Positions 7,049-15,307 of a stretch of 64,000 nt of DNA are shown here, one piece after another. Each line of letters starts with the position of its first letter. Position 1 is the first letter of the stretch. The DNA is taken from assembly GCA_035325705.1 (NCBI GenBank), contig DAOKZI010000021.1, forward strand, positions 16,141 to 80,140. The letters are read 5' to 3'. Source of the DNA: Ga0077536 sp035325705 (lineage in GTDB: Bacteria > Pseudomonadota > Gammaproteobacteria > Ga0077536). The position numbers and the translations under genes are program-made. The notes under the pieces were generated by a model. That model made no database searches and had not been told where the DNA came from. It worked only from the letters and a program-made list of their open reading frames with translations.

Positions 7049-8497
7049 TCATGACGCGAAGCGCTGATGCGGGTACGGGTGCAGTACTCGTGCCCGCGGA
7101 AGGTAACGATCGACCAGCACGGCGAACCGCGACCAGGGCATCCGTCCACGTTGACCACGCCGCCGCAGGGCATGCAACCACGCCCTGGTCACTTCCTTAC
7201 GGAATGCGTCCAAGCGGTCGACATTGCCCGGTACAGCGTGGTAACTGAAGTAGCCTTGGACCACACGACGCAGCCAAAGGCCAACCGTGTGGATTGGCTC
7301 GTGCATGCGACGCATCAGCGCCTGTCGAATCGCCTTGAGGCTGGCGCGCATCCGCTTTGCCGAAGTCAGCCGCTTCAGTTGGAACCAATCATTTGACCGG
7401 GACTTCCCACAGACGTGAGTGAACCCCAGGAAGTCGAATGTCGGCGGCTTGGGGAGCCCTTGCCGCGCACGCGCCTGGGCCGCGAAGCGACCGAACTGTA
7501 GCACACGCGTCTTGTCCTCGTTCAGCGTCAATCCGAACTGGGCGAATCGCTCCTTCAGGTCCTCAAGGAATCGGTCCACATCGGCCTTGCTCTCGAAGCC
7601 GAGGACGCTGTCGTCGGCGTACCGAACGATCATCACGTCGCCTCGGGCGTGTCGCCCACGCCATTGGTGCGTCCACAGGTCAAAGACGTAGTGCAGGTAA
7701 ATGTTCGCCAGCAGCGGCGAGATCACCGCGCCTTGTGGCGTACCTACCCGTACGTCGATCTTCTGCCCATTTTCGACAACCCCGGCCGTGAGCCACTTGC
7801 GGATCAATCGCAAGACTCTTCTGTCGCCGATCCGGTGCTCGACGAAGCGCATCATCCAGCCGTGCTCGACAGTGTCGAAGAATGCCTTGATGTCTATGTC
7901 GAGCACCCAGTTCACGCGCTTCTTTTGCATGCCCACCACCACAGCGTCCAGCGCTTGATGCTGATTTCGCCCAGGGCGGAAGCCATATGAGAAGCCGAGG
8001 AAGTTCGCCTCGTAGATCGGGGTGAGCACCATCAACACAGCCTGCTGGACGATCTTGTCTTCCAGTGCCGCGATGCCAAGGGGACGCTGCTTGCCATCCG
8101 CCTTGGGGATGTACACCCTGCGTGAGGGTTGCGCCCGGTAGCGACCAGACTGCACCGCATCCCACAGCTTGCCGACACGCTCGTCGAATCCTTCCTCGTA
8201 CTCGCGCCACTTCACCCCATCGACGCCGGCCGCCGCATCGCGCTTCAATTGCTTGAAGCTGTCGCGCAGTAGCGTGGGCGTGACGTGGTGCAGCAGCGCC
8301 GTGAACCGCACCTCCTTGCCCGCAACCTTGGCGGCTCGGGCTGCTTCACGTACACCGTCGAGCCCCCTCGACGCGCGGGTCCGGCGCTGAGTCCGGGGCG
8401 CGGGAGGCGTTTCAGTGTTCCTCTTGGCTGCTCGCCTTCCCTCCCGGCCCTCCGCCTGCGCCGGTTTGGAGGCGGCGCCGTTGTTCGAGTTGTTCAT
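7049..8497 (-). CDS. ltrA: Group II intron reverse transcriptase/maturase
   Basis: The start is set at MNNSNNG (8497), giving 482 residues; the frame stays open about 124 codons further upstream, but that is intron RNA sequence. Reverse transcriptase motifs are complete: YIPKADGKQRPLGI, FSYGFRPGRNQHQAL, VLDIDIKAFFDTV, GTPQGAVISPLLANIYLHY, and the catalytic YADD in MIVRYADDSVLGF. The maturase X domain follows and the protein ends in LHPYPHQRFAS. No HNH endonuclease domain is visible, so retrohoming would depend on replication forks or single-stranded target. It is cytoplasmic and acts with its own intron RNA. Confidence 0.93.
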   Translation of the reverse strand: MNNSNNGAASKPAQAEGREGRRAAKRNTETPPAPRTQRRTRASRGLDGVREAARAAKVAGKEVRFTALLHHVTPTLLRDSFKQLKRDAAAGVDGVKWREYEEGFDERVGKLWDAVQSGRYRAQPSRRVYIPKADGKQRPLGIAALEDKIVQQAVLMVLTPIYEANFLGFSYGFRPGRNQHQALDAVVVGMQKKRVNWVLDIDIKAFFDTVEHGWMMRFVEHRIGDRRVLRLIRKWLTAGVVENGQKIDVRVGTPQGAVISPLLANIYLHYVFDLWTHQWRGRHARGDVMIVRYADDSVLGFESKADVDRFLEDLKERFAQFGLTLNEDKTRVLQFGRFAAQARARQGLPKPPTFDFLGFTHVCGKSRSNDWFQLKRLTSAKRMRASLKAIRQALMRRMHEPIHTVGLWLRRVVQGYFSYHAVPGNVDRLDAFRKEVTRAWLHALRRRGQRGRMPWSRFAVLVDRYLPRARVLHPYPHQRFAS

Positions 8498-8983
8498 CGG
8501 TACTACGCAAGCATCCGACTTCTCACCGGCTTGGATGTCGGGCGTACGGCCATCAGCCTTCCCCGACCCGCCCACCGCCCACTTCGCGGCGGGCGCCGAC
8601 GAGATCTCACAGTTCCTGTTCGGAAAGCTTCTGCGCATGCTCAGGGTCTTCGACCGCGTGGGACTCGGTGAGGACTCGCGTGTAGCGCCCTCGCCAATGT
8701 GGCCTTCCGCTTCGCTTAACAGCGTCGGCGTCCCAGACTGCCTGATTTCGCGGCTCAATGGCTGGCCTGCGCTCGCCCCTGTCAACGCTTCGATGTCGCC
8801 CTCACGGGCGCTACCGCATGACTCGGGGTCAGGGCGGTTCGCTACTCCTTTCCTGTATCGAACTTTCATCGACTACTCTCCGACAGTCTCCTGTCGCACT
8901 AAGCGCTCCATAATCTCCGTGCTTCCGCCCGACTGTTTCTCCTGCGAGGGTGTGTCCTCCATCAGCGCGGAGGGCATGCCCGG

Positions 8984-9313
8984 ATGTCATCGTCGAAGTC
9001 GCTATCAACCCGCCAGCGGTATTGGCTGGCTCATCTCCAGACATGCACACGGCAGGGCGCGTCACTCGCGGCCTATGCAAGCGCACAGGGCCTGAAGGTC
9101 GGCGCGCTCTACGAAGCAAAGTCGCGCCTGCGTCGACTGGGTGCCTGGCCGCCGCCGGGTGCGCGCTTCGTGCGCGTGCAAGCGGCGGGGAGCAGCGTTA
9201 CGGATGCCCCGCGTGCGCCCCTGCTGCGCGTCTCGCTGCGCAACGGCGTGGTGGTGGAGATCGCCGGCAGCGAGGTGTCGGCAGTGCTCGAAGCGGCGGC
9301 GCGCCTGCCGTGA
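8984..9313 (+). CDS. tnpA: IS66 accessory protein TnpA
   Basis: The protein has 109 residues and begins with a helix-turn-helix-like region (RQRYWLAHLQTCTRQGASL, AAYASAQGLKVGALYEAKS) typical of IS66 TnpA/OrfA. It ends with a beta-rich tail (LRVSLRNGVVVEIAGSE). Its TGA overlaps the GTG start of tnpB (GTGA at 9310-9313), indicating translational coupling. TnpA, TnpB and TnpC are together needed for IS66 transposition. Confidence 0.9.
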   Translation: MSSSKSLSTRQRYWLAHLQTCTRQGASLAAYASAQGLKVGALYEAKSRLRRLGAWPPPGARFVRVQAAGSSVTDAPRAPLLRVSLRNGVVVEIAGSEVSAVLEAAARLP

Positions 9314-9666
9314 TCCGGCCGTCGAACACCCTGAAGGCGGTCTACCTGTGCGTTGAGCCGGTCGACTTCCGGCTGCAGATCAACGGCCTGTCGCTGTGCG
9401 TACAGGAGACGCTCGAACTCGACCCGCTGGGCGAGCAATTGTTCGTGTTCACGAACCGCCGCCGCAACCGGGTGAAGATCCTGTATTGGGAGCGCAATGG
9501 CTTCGTGCTGTGGCAGAAGCGGCTGGAGCGGGATCGCTTCCACTGGCCGGGCGGCGACAGGGCGACGGTGAGCCTGAGCGGCCAGCAGTTGAACTGGCTG
9601 CTGGATGGCTTCGACCTCTCGCGCTGGCGGCCGCACGCGGCGCTGGATTACGCGTTCGTTGGGTGA
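9310..9666 (+). CDS. tnpB: IS66 accessory protein TnpB
   Basis: The GTG start at 9310 overlaps the tnpA stop and gives 118 residues, the usual TnpB length. Family motifs include FRLQINGLSLCVQETLELDP, LFVFTNRRRNRVKILYWERNG and WLLDGFDLSRWRPHAALDY. The biochemical role is unknown, but it is essential for transposition in studied IS66 elements. It is intact, with tnpC 24 bases downstream. Confidence 0.92.
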   Translation: MIRPSNTLKAVYLCVEPVDFRLQINGLSLCVQETLELDPLGEQLFVFTNRRRNRVKILYWERNGFVLWQKRLERDRFHWPGGDRATVSLSGQQLNWLLDGFDLSRWRPHAALDYAFVG

Positions 9667-9690
9667 GGGCGCCAGGGCTTTACAAGCACG

Positions 9691-11262
9691 ATGGCGAGGA
9701 TCAGAGTCGTGCCCATGACGACACTGAGCGAGGAGTGGCTGCCGGATGAGCTCGATTCGTTGAAGTCGATGGTCGAGCATGAGCGTTCGAAGCGCGTATC
9801 GGCGGAGCAGGAAGTTGAGCGACTGCGCGCGCAAGTGCGCCTGCTGCTGTCACAGCGCTTCGGATCGAAGGCCGAGCGAGTGGCGACGGAAGAGAGCCCG
9901 CAGCTTGGCCTGTTCAACGAAGCGGAAGCCGAGAATGAGGAAGAAGCCGACGAGGCGGTGACAGCGGTCGCCCCGCACACGCGGCGTCGCGGTCATCGGC
10001 AGGCGCTGCCGTCGCATCTGCCGCGCGAAGAGGTCGTTCACGACCTGGCTGAAGCCGACAAGGTGTGCCCGCATGACGGCACGCGGCTCGAGGTGATGGG
10101 CGAGGAGACGAGCGAGCAATTGGACATCGTGCCGGCGCAGGTGCGGGTGTTGCAGCATCGGCGGTTGAGGTATGCGTGCCCGTGCTGCCGGCAGCACGTG
10201 GTGACGGCGGCGATGCCGCCGCAGCCCATTCCGAAGAGCCAGGCAAGTGCGGGCCTGCTGGCGTCGGTGGCGGTCGCGAAGTACGCGGATGCGTTACCGC
10301 TGTACCGGCAGGTGGAGCAGTTTGAGCGGGTGGGCTTCGAGGCCTCTCGCCAGACGCTGGCGAGTTGGATGGTGCGCTGTGGTGTGCTGGTGCAGCCGCT
10401 GGTGAACCTGCTGCGCGACCGGCTGCTCGAGAGCGGCTACGTGCGGATGGACGAGACGAGGGTCCAGGTGCTGAAGGAGCCGGGCAAGGCGGCGCAGTCG
10501 ACGTCTTATATGTGGGTGCAGCAGAGCGGCGAGCGCGACCGGCCGGTGGTGTTGTACGACTACGCGCCCAGTCGCGCTGGCGAGGTGCCGCTGGTCCTGC
10601 TCGAAGGCTTCCGAGGCAAGCTACAGACGGACGGCTATGCGGGTTATCAGGCGGTGGTCGCGGCGCAGGGGCTGACGGCGGTGTATTGCTTCGCGCATGC
10701 ACGACGATACTTCACCGATGCCTTGAAGGCGCTGGGGCTGAACCCGGCGAAACTCCCGGACAAACCGCCGGACAAGGCGCGACGACCGCTGCGCGCACTC
10801 GGCTTCATCCGCCAGTTGTATGCCATCGAACATCGGCTGCGGGACGCGCCGGCCGAGGTCCGCTACGCGGCACGGCAACGCGAGAGCCTGCCGGTGCTGC
10901 AGGCGTTGCGCGAATGGCTCGATGCGCAACGACCAAAGGTGGTGCCCGAGAGCGTGCTGGGCAAGGCGCTCGGCTACCTCGACCGGCACTGGGACGGCTT
11001 GGTGCGCTACTGCGACGATGGGCGGCTGGAGATAGACAACAACCGGTGCGAGAACGCAATCCGGCCGTTCGTGATGGGGCGGAAGAACTGGCTGTTCAGC
11101 GACACGGTGCACGGCGCGAAGGCAAGCGCGAATCTGTACTCACTCATCGAGACGGCGAAGGGGAGCGGGCTTGAGCCCTACGCCTACTTGAAGCGCGTGT
11201 TCACGGCATTACCGGCGGCGACGACGGTCGAGGATATCGAAGCGCTGCTACCCTGGGCTTAG
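9691..11262 (+). CDS. tnpC: IS66 transposase TnpC (DDE type)
   Basis: The 523-residue protein has an N-terminal coiled coil (MVEHERSKRVSAEQEVERLR), a zinc-finger-like segment (CPHDGTRL and YACPCCRQHV), and the DDE transposase core. The DDE core shows YVRMDETRVQVL, KLQTDGYAGYQAV and DNNRCENAIRPFVMGRKNWLF. It ends in the usual IS66 C-terminal motif (EDIEALLPWA). An internal ATG at 9715 is an alternative start. The gene looks intact, so it might still act in trans even though the element's left repeat is split by the intron. Confidence 0.93.
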   Translation: MARIRVVPMTTLSEEWLPDELDSLKSMVEHERSKRVSAEQEVERLRAQVRLLLSQRFGSKAERVATEESPQLGLFNEAEAENEEEADEAVTAVAPHTRRRGHRQALPSHLPREEVVHDLAEADKVCPHDGTRLEVMGEETSEQLDIVPAQVRVLQHRRLRYACPCCRQHVVTAAMPPQPIPKSQASAGLLASVAVAKYADALPLYRQVEQFERVGFEASRQTLASWMVRCGVLVQPLVNLLRDRLLESGYVRMDETRVQVLKEPGKAAQSTSYMWVQQSGERDRPVVLYDYAPSRAGEVPLVLLEGFRGKLQTDGYAGYQAVVAAQGLTAVYCFAHARRYFTDALKALGLNPAKLPDKPPDKARRPLRALGFIRQLYAIEHRLRDAPAEVRYAARQRESLPVLQALREWLDAQRPKVVPESVLGKALGYLDRHWDGLVRYCDDGRLEIDNNRCENAIRPFVMGRKNWLFSDTVHGAKASANLYSLIETAKGSGLEPYAYLKRVFTALPAATTVEDIEALLPWA

Positions 11263-11309
11263 CCTGAGCGCCGGCACCTTTGCAACGACGGGGTTGATGG
11301 AGCGGTTAC

Positions 11310-11485
11310 AAAGCGACAGCAGCAGAGCTGAAAGCGCTACGGAAGGTGAAGCGCGACCATGAGCGCCTGAAACTGGTGCATGAAATCCTAAAAAAGCCAT
11401 CGAGTTCACTTCGCGAACAAAGGCGATGTCTTCGCCTTCATCTAGCACCACCAGGAAGGGTTCCCGATCCGAATAAGGCGCTGCA
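11310..11485 (+). pseudogene. IS3-family orfA 3' end and orfB 5' stub
   Basis: The segment begins with the right copy of the 8-bp duplication (AAAGCGAC, 11310-11317), then codes AAELKALRKVKRDHERLKL and HEILKK, the end of orfA. At the A-rich run near 11390 the frame for orfB (FANKGDVFAFI) starts and meets an in-frame TAG at once; a further HHQEGFPIRIRR is visible before similarity ends. A short tandem repeat (AAGGCGCTGC twice) lies at 11476-11500. The rest of orfB is gone. Confidence 0.75.
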
Positions 11486-11504
11486 TAAGGCGCTGCGCTT
11501 CACT

Positions 11505-12857
11505 TTACTTCGCGGCAATCTCGATGAAGCGCGTCTTGTGCTCGCTGCGCGGCAGCGCAAAGGGCTCGACCCAGTCGATGACGGGCGTGAACTTCAGTCG
11601 CTCCTTCATCGCCCTCACCAGCTCGGCTTCGAGCGCGGGGAGATCCTTGGACGACATCGCCTCGCCGCGTTCGATGCGCAGCTTCAGCGGCGGCACGACG
11701 CGCGGCGGCGGCTCGTCGAGCAGGATGCGGAACTCGCCCGTCACGCGCGGCATGAAGCTCGCCACCACGGCGTCGATCGCCGCGGGGTAGACGATCACGC
11801 CCTTGACCTTGAGCATGTCGTCGACGCGGCCGATGATGCGATAGCGCAGGCCGCTCTGGCCGCAGGGGCAGGTCGACACTTCCACGCGATGCACGTCGCC
11901 CAGCGTCAGCCGCGTCCAGCCGAAACCGCCGCCGACGAGCGTGGTGAACACCGCCTCGCCTTCGGCCCCGTCGGTCAGCGGCACGCTCTCGCGCGTCGCG
12001 GGATCGACCAGCTCGTAAATCGCCAGATCGTCGCCGATCCAGTGCATGCCCTGATATTCGGGATGCGCGCAGGACACGCCCAGGCCGGCACCGCAGTCGT
12101 AGAGCCGGCCGCCGTAAGCTTCCTCGATCCGCCGGCGGACCTCGGGAATACCCGCCCCCGGCTCACCGCCGCAGATCAGCGTATGGATGCCTAGCGAGGC
12201 GATCGGGGCACCGAGGATCTCGGGCGCGCGCTCGATCAGGTGCTCGGCGAGCGACGGCGTGCACATCAGGACGTTGCCGCGGAAGAAGCGCGCGGTCTTC
12301 AGGATGCGGGCGGCGCCGGGCTCGGCGCCGATCGGGATCACCATGGTGCCGTCGTCCTGACTGCACTGCAGGGGCGGGACGCCGGCGAGAAACATCGACA
12401 GCGCGAAAGCGTGGATCACGCGATCGCCGGGCCGCACCCCGCAGCGCCAGCGCACGCGCAACATGAACTCGCCCCATAGCTGGTCGAGATCGCTGCGCGT
12501 CAGCGGATAGGGCTGGGGATCGCCGGTGGTGCCCGAGGTCGCGGCCATGGTCACGAGCTCGCCGAGCGGCACGGGCAGGGTATCGTCGAGAAAGCGGTAG
12601 ATGTCGTTGTCGCGGGCGTCGACCGCTGCACGATACGCCTGCTTGGTGAACGGCGGCAGCGCGCGCGACCATTCTTCGAGGCTCTTGATGTCCGCGCCGC
12701 GCCGCACGCCGTTCGCCTCGAGCTGCTGGGCGAAGTAGGGCGCATGCGCGAGCAGATCGTCGACGCGCCGCTGCAGGCGCTCGAGCTGGATCGCGCGCAT
12801 GCGCTCACTGCCGAGCAGCGGCTCCATGACCATGTTCCAGTATGGGCGTGCGTTCAT
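11505..12857 (-). CDS. PaaK-like acyl/aryl-CoA ligase (AMP-binding)
   Basis: The 450-residue protein belongs to the phenylacetate-CoA ligase-like ANL enzymes, which adenylate a carboxylate and transfer it to CoA. The phosphate-binding motif is MAATSGTTGDPQPYPLTRSD. Later motifs are LICGGEPG, DCGAGLGVSCAHPEYQG and the GRVDDMLKVKGVIVYP hinge, then a C-terminal AMP-binding domain. The chosen ATG (12857) has GGAAG upstream; a GTG at 12872 is also in frame. It ends next to the IS3 remnant and lies 39 bases downstream of the nitroreductase gene, probably in one operon. The substrate is unknown. Confidence 0.88.
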   Translation of the reverse strand: MNARPYWNMVMEPLLGSERMRAIQLERLQRRVDDLLAHAPYFAQQLEANGVRRGADIKSLEEWSRALPPFTKQAYRAAVDARDNDIYRFLDDTLPVPLGELVTMAATSGTTGDPQPYPLTRSDLDQLWGEFMLRVRWRCGVRPGDRVIHAFALSMFLAGVPPLQCSQDDGTMVIPIGAEPGAARILKTARFFRGNVLMCTPSLAEHLIERAPEILGAPIASLGIHTLICGGEPGAGIPEVRRRIEEAYGGRLYDCGAGLGVSCAHPEYQGMHWIGDDLAIYELVDPATRESVPLTDGAEGEAVFTTLVGGGFGWTRLTLGDVHRVEVSTCPCGQSGLRYRIIGRVDDMLKVKGVIVYPAAIDAVVASFMPRVTGEFRILLDEPPPRVVPPLKLRIERGEAMSSKDLPALEAELVRAMKERLKFTPVIDWVEPFALPRSEHKTRFIEIAAK

Positions 12858-12896
12858 CGGCAGTGCTTCCACGTGTTCTGCGTCGTCGGCGCGGCC

Positions 12897-13754
12897 TCAG
12901 CCACTGCGCTTGTCTTCCTCGGCCTCGGCGACGGTCGCCTGGATGAGACCCGGGATCTCGTCGCCGAAGACCTCGCTCAAGCCGTACTGCGTCTGCAGGA
13001 AACGCAGCTCCTCCTGGCGATACGGCATCGGCGCGGTCTCGCACAGCATGCCGGCGCGGGTCAGCTCGTCGACGACGGCCGGGTCGCGCGGGAAAGGCTC
13101 ACCGACGCGATTGAGCGAGAACTTCTGCTCGAAGGGCAGCTTGGGCCGCTGACCGCCGGCCAGCGGATCCTCGGCCGGATAGCCGACCGTCTGCAGCAGC
13201 AGGATCTCGCAGTCGTCCGGCATGCGCAACGCACGCCGCAGCTTCTTGCCGGCAAAGGCCGCGAGCACGCAGGTGCCGAGACCCTCTTCGTAGGCGACGA
13301 GCGTTGCCTGCGCGATGCCCTGGCCGCAGTCCGTCTCCGTGATGCCGCGATCCTTGATGCCCTCCATCGCGGAGTCGAAGAACGGGATCAGCACCTCGTC
13401 GAGGTACTGATGGCTCTTCTCGCGGCTCACGCCCAGCGCGCCGGCCTCGACCAGCTCGTGCAGGCGCGAGCCCTGTTCGCGCACGCGATTCCAGTTGATG
13501 AACCAGATGATGATCACGGGCGCCATGCGGAACTGGAAGCCGCCGATCGCGGTGCCGACCGGTAGCGCATCGAGCACGTCCTGCGGCGCGGTGGCGCGCT
13601 CGACGACGACCGCGTCCAGCGCCTGCACATTGCCCCAGAACGAGGCCAGGCGCGCAGCTTCGAGCATTTTCTGGATCTTCTCGCGCTCCACCGGCCGGTA
13701 GGGGCGCAGAAAACGGATCGAGCGGCGGCGCCCTATGACTTCTTTGAGTTCCAC
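12897..13754 (-). CDS. Nitroreductase-family flavoprotein
   Basis: The GTG start at 13754 is preceded by GAGGAG and yields 285 residues. The start IGRRRSIRFLRPYRPVEREK is the conserved FMN-binding motif of nitroreductases. Later GITETDCGQGIAQATLVAYEEGLGT is the second conserved segment, and LLLQTVGYPAEDP matches the family C-terminal motif. An insertion of about 45 residues (NRVREQGSRLHELVEAG) lies between them. It likely reduces an FMN-accessible substrate using NAD(P)H in the cytoplasm. It lies immediately upstream of the PaaK-like ligase on the same strand. Confidence 0.88.
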   Translation of the reverse strand: MELKEVIGRRRSIRFLRPYRPVEREKIQKMLEAARLASFWGNVQALDAVVVERATAPQDVLDALPVGTAIGGFQFRMAPVIIIWFINWNRVREQGSRLHELVEAGALGVSREKSHQYLDEVLIPFFDSAMEGIKDRGITETDCGQGIAQATLVAYEEGLGTCVLAAFAGKKLRRALRMPDDCEILLLQTVGYPAEDPLAGGQRPKLPFEQKFSLNRVGEPFPRDPAVVDELTRAGMLCETAPMPYRQEELRFLQTQYGLSEVFGDEIPGLIQATVAEAEEDKRSG

Positions 13755-13946
13755 GATCGCTACTCCTCGCTGTGCGAGCCGTAAAGGCGTCGCTGCTTCG
13801 TCTTGTCGAGTATCCGGAGTGCGTCGTGCGACCCCGCTGGCGAGGGAAGCTAGCGCAGAGGACTTCACGCGCCCTTGACGGAAGTCAAGGCGCCCGCCAT
13901 GCCGCGCGACGAAGTTCAGCACTGTGCAAGCCGAGGAGGCCGAGAC

Positions 13947-15206
13947 ATGAGCTATCTCGATCTGAATCTCGATCTCGACGACGCCGACATCGCCGTGCGC
14001 GAGGCGGCGCACCGTTTTGCGACCGAGGTCGTGCGCCCGATCGGCATCGCGCTCGATCGCCTGCCGGCCGCGGCCGTCGTCGCGCCCGACTCGCCGCTGT
14101 GGCGCTTTCTGGGCCAGGCCTACGAGCTCGGCTATCACAAGGCGATGCTGCCCGAGGCGGTCGGCGGCCTCGGCTTCACGCCCTTGCAGGGCCACCTGCT
14201 GATGGAAGAGCTGTGCTGGGGCAACGGCGGGCTCGCCGCCGTGCTGCTGCTCGCGGCCTGGCCTTACGTCAAGCTGCTGCACACCGGCGATCCCGAGCTG
14301 ATCGAAACCTTCGTGCGGCCCTTCTGCGCTTGCACCGACGGCACGATGACGGGCGCGTGGGCGATCACGGAGCCCGATCACGGCTCGGACACGCTGAACG
14401 TCGGCGGTGAAGGATGGACCGATCCGGCGATTCGGCTGCAGCTCAGCGCGCGCGCCGACGGCGAGGAATGGGTGCTCAAAGGCCAGAAGTCGGCCTGGGT
14501 GTCATGCGGACCGACCGCCAGCCACGCGATGATCAACGTGCAGATCGATCCCGCGCGAGGGCCCGCCGGCGGCGGCGTGTGCATGCTGCCGCTCGATCTG
14601 CCCGGGATCAGCCGCGGCCGCCCGCTCGACAAGCACGGCGTGCGCGATCTGCCGCAGGGTGAGATCTTCTTCGACGAGGTGCGCATTCCGCGCCGCTGGA
14701 TGTTCGTCGAGCCCGCGCACTACGGCGACTGGGTCTGCGCCAATCTCGGTTTCGGCAATACCGCCGTCGCGGTGATCGCGGTCGGCATCGCCCGCGCCGC
14801 CTTCGAAGAAGCGCTGGCCTATGTCCGCACGCGCCGCCAGGGCGGCAAGCCGCTGATCGATCATCACGCGGTGCAGGTGCGGATCCATCGCATGTTCGCC
14901 CGCGTCGAGGCGCTGCGCGCCTTCACGCGCGCAGTGTGGAACGTCAACGCGCAGATCTTCCCGCCGCTGACCGAGTACGCCTACGCGGCCAAGACCTACG
15001 CCACGGAAACCGCCAAGGAAGTCGTCGACGAAGCGGTGCAGTTGCACGGCGCCTGCGGCGTCAGCCGCGAGTACTACGTCGAGAAGCTGTGGCGCGACGT
15101 GCGCACGATGACGATCGCCGACGGCGAGAACTCGATCCTGAACCGCGTCGGCGGACAGATCCTCGGCGCGAGCTATCCGCGCGCGAGAATCACGGCGGCA
15201 CGCTGA
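13947..15206 (+). CDS. Acyl-CoA dehydrogenase family protein
   Basis: The ATG at 13947 follows GAGGAGGC and gives 419 residues. Family hallmarks include GAWAITEPDHGSD (FAD/substrate loop), KSAWVSCGPTASHAM, GEIFFDEVRIP, GIARAAFEEALAYVRTR, and the C-terminal VQLHGACGVSREYYVEKLWRD and DGENSIL. It oxidises an acyl-CoA with electrons passed to ETF. It is divergent from the nitroreductase/PaaK-like pair (192 bases apart), so the three may serve one pathway. The exact substrate class cannot be read from the sequence. Confidence 0.9.
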   Translation: MSYLDLNLDLDDADIAVREAAHRFATEVVRPIGIALDRLPAAAVVAPDSPLWRFLGQAYELGYHKAMLPEAVGGLGFTPLQGHLLMEELCWGNGGLAAVLLLAAWPYVKLLHTGDPELIETFVRPFCACTDGTMTGAWAITEPDHGSDTLNVGGEGWTDPAIRLQLSARADGEEWVLKGQKSAWVSCGPTASHAMINVQIDPARGPAGGGVCMLPLDLPGISRGRPLDKHGVRDLPQGEIFFDEVRIPRRWMFVEPAHYGDWVCANLGFGNTAVAVIAVGIARAAFEEALAYVRTRRQGGKPLIDHHAVQVRIHRMFARVEALRAFTRAVWNVNAQIFPPLTEYAYAAKTYATETAKEVVDEAVQLHGACGVSREYYVEKLWRDVRTMTIADGENSILNRVGGQILGASYPRARITAAR

Positions 15207-15307
15207 GCGGCGCGGTGGCGCCGTCGGTCGCACGCGAGGAGGGTCGTCGAGGACTTTGATCGTTCAGCCGCCCGTGCTCGCCCGCGCAGCGCGGCGCCGG
15301 GTGGCGG

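Larger units (their letters stand above)
6966..8899 (-). mobile_element. Group II intron (retroelement), 1934 nt
   Basis: The intron runs on the minus strand from GTGCGAC (5' end at 8899, matching the GUGYG rule) to CCCTACCGCGAC (3' end at 6966, matching the terminal AY rule). These ends were fixed by rejoining the IS66 left repeat (G + TAAGCGCTCC). It contains an RNA domain I region, an intron-encoded protein within domain IV, and domains V and VI. It lies antisense to the IS66 genes. Boundaries are inferred from the host repeat and not tested for splicing. Confidence 0.85.
6965..11309 (+). mobile_element. IS66-family insertion sequence carrying a group II intron in its left end
   Basis: The right end (11290-11309) reads inward as GTAACCGCTCCATCAAC. 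The left end reads G (6965) and then, after the intron, TAAGCGCTCCATAATC (from 8900). The two form a matching inverted repeat with 5'-GTAA ends. Without the intron the element is about 2.41 kb and carries the complete tnpA-tnpB-tnpC set in order. An exact 8-bp target duplication flanks it. With the left repeat split after its first base, transposition of this copy may be impaired unless the intron is lost. Confidence 0.9.
6725..11485 (+). mobile_element. IS3-family remnant, split by an IS66 element
   Basis: An IS3-type end (TAGTGGACACCCTGAAC at about 6723) is followed by orfA, which is interrupted at 6964 and resumes at 11318 once the IS66 element and its 8-bp duplication are removed. The right part runs through the A-rich slippery region (CTAAAAAAGCC) into the first codons of orfB and then stops near 11485, just before the PaaK-like gene. 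Most of orfB and the right inverted repeat are missing, so the copy is dead. The outer limits are approximate. Confidence 0.8.

Noticed and set aside
8498..8869. N-terminal extension of the intron reverse transcriptase
   Set aside because: The 124 extra codons fall in intron RNA structure upstream of the usual start of such proteins and show no RT-related motif.
9001..9400. attC-like palindromes inside the IS66 region
   Set aside because: No R''/R' core pair with GTT and AAC at proper spacing was found there.
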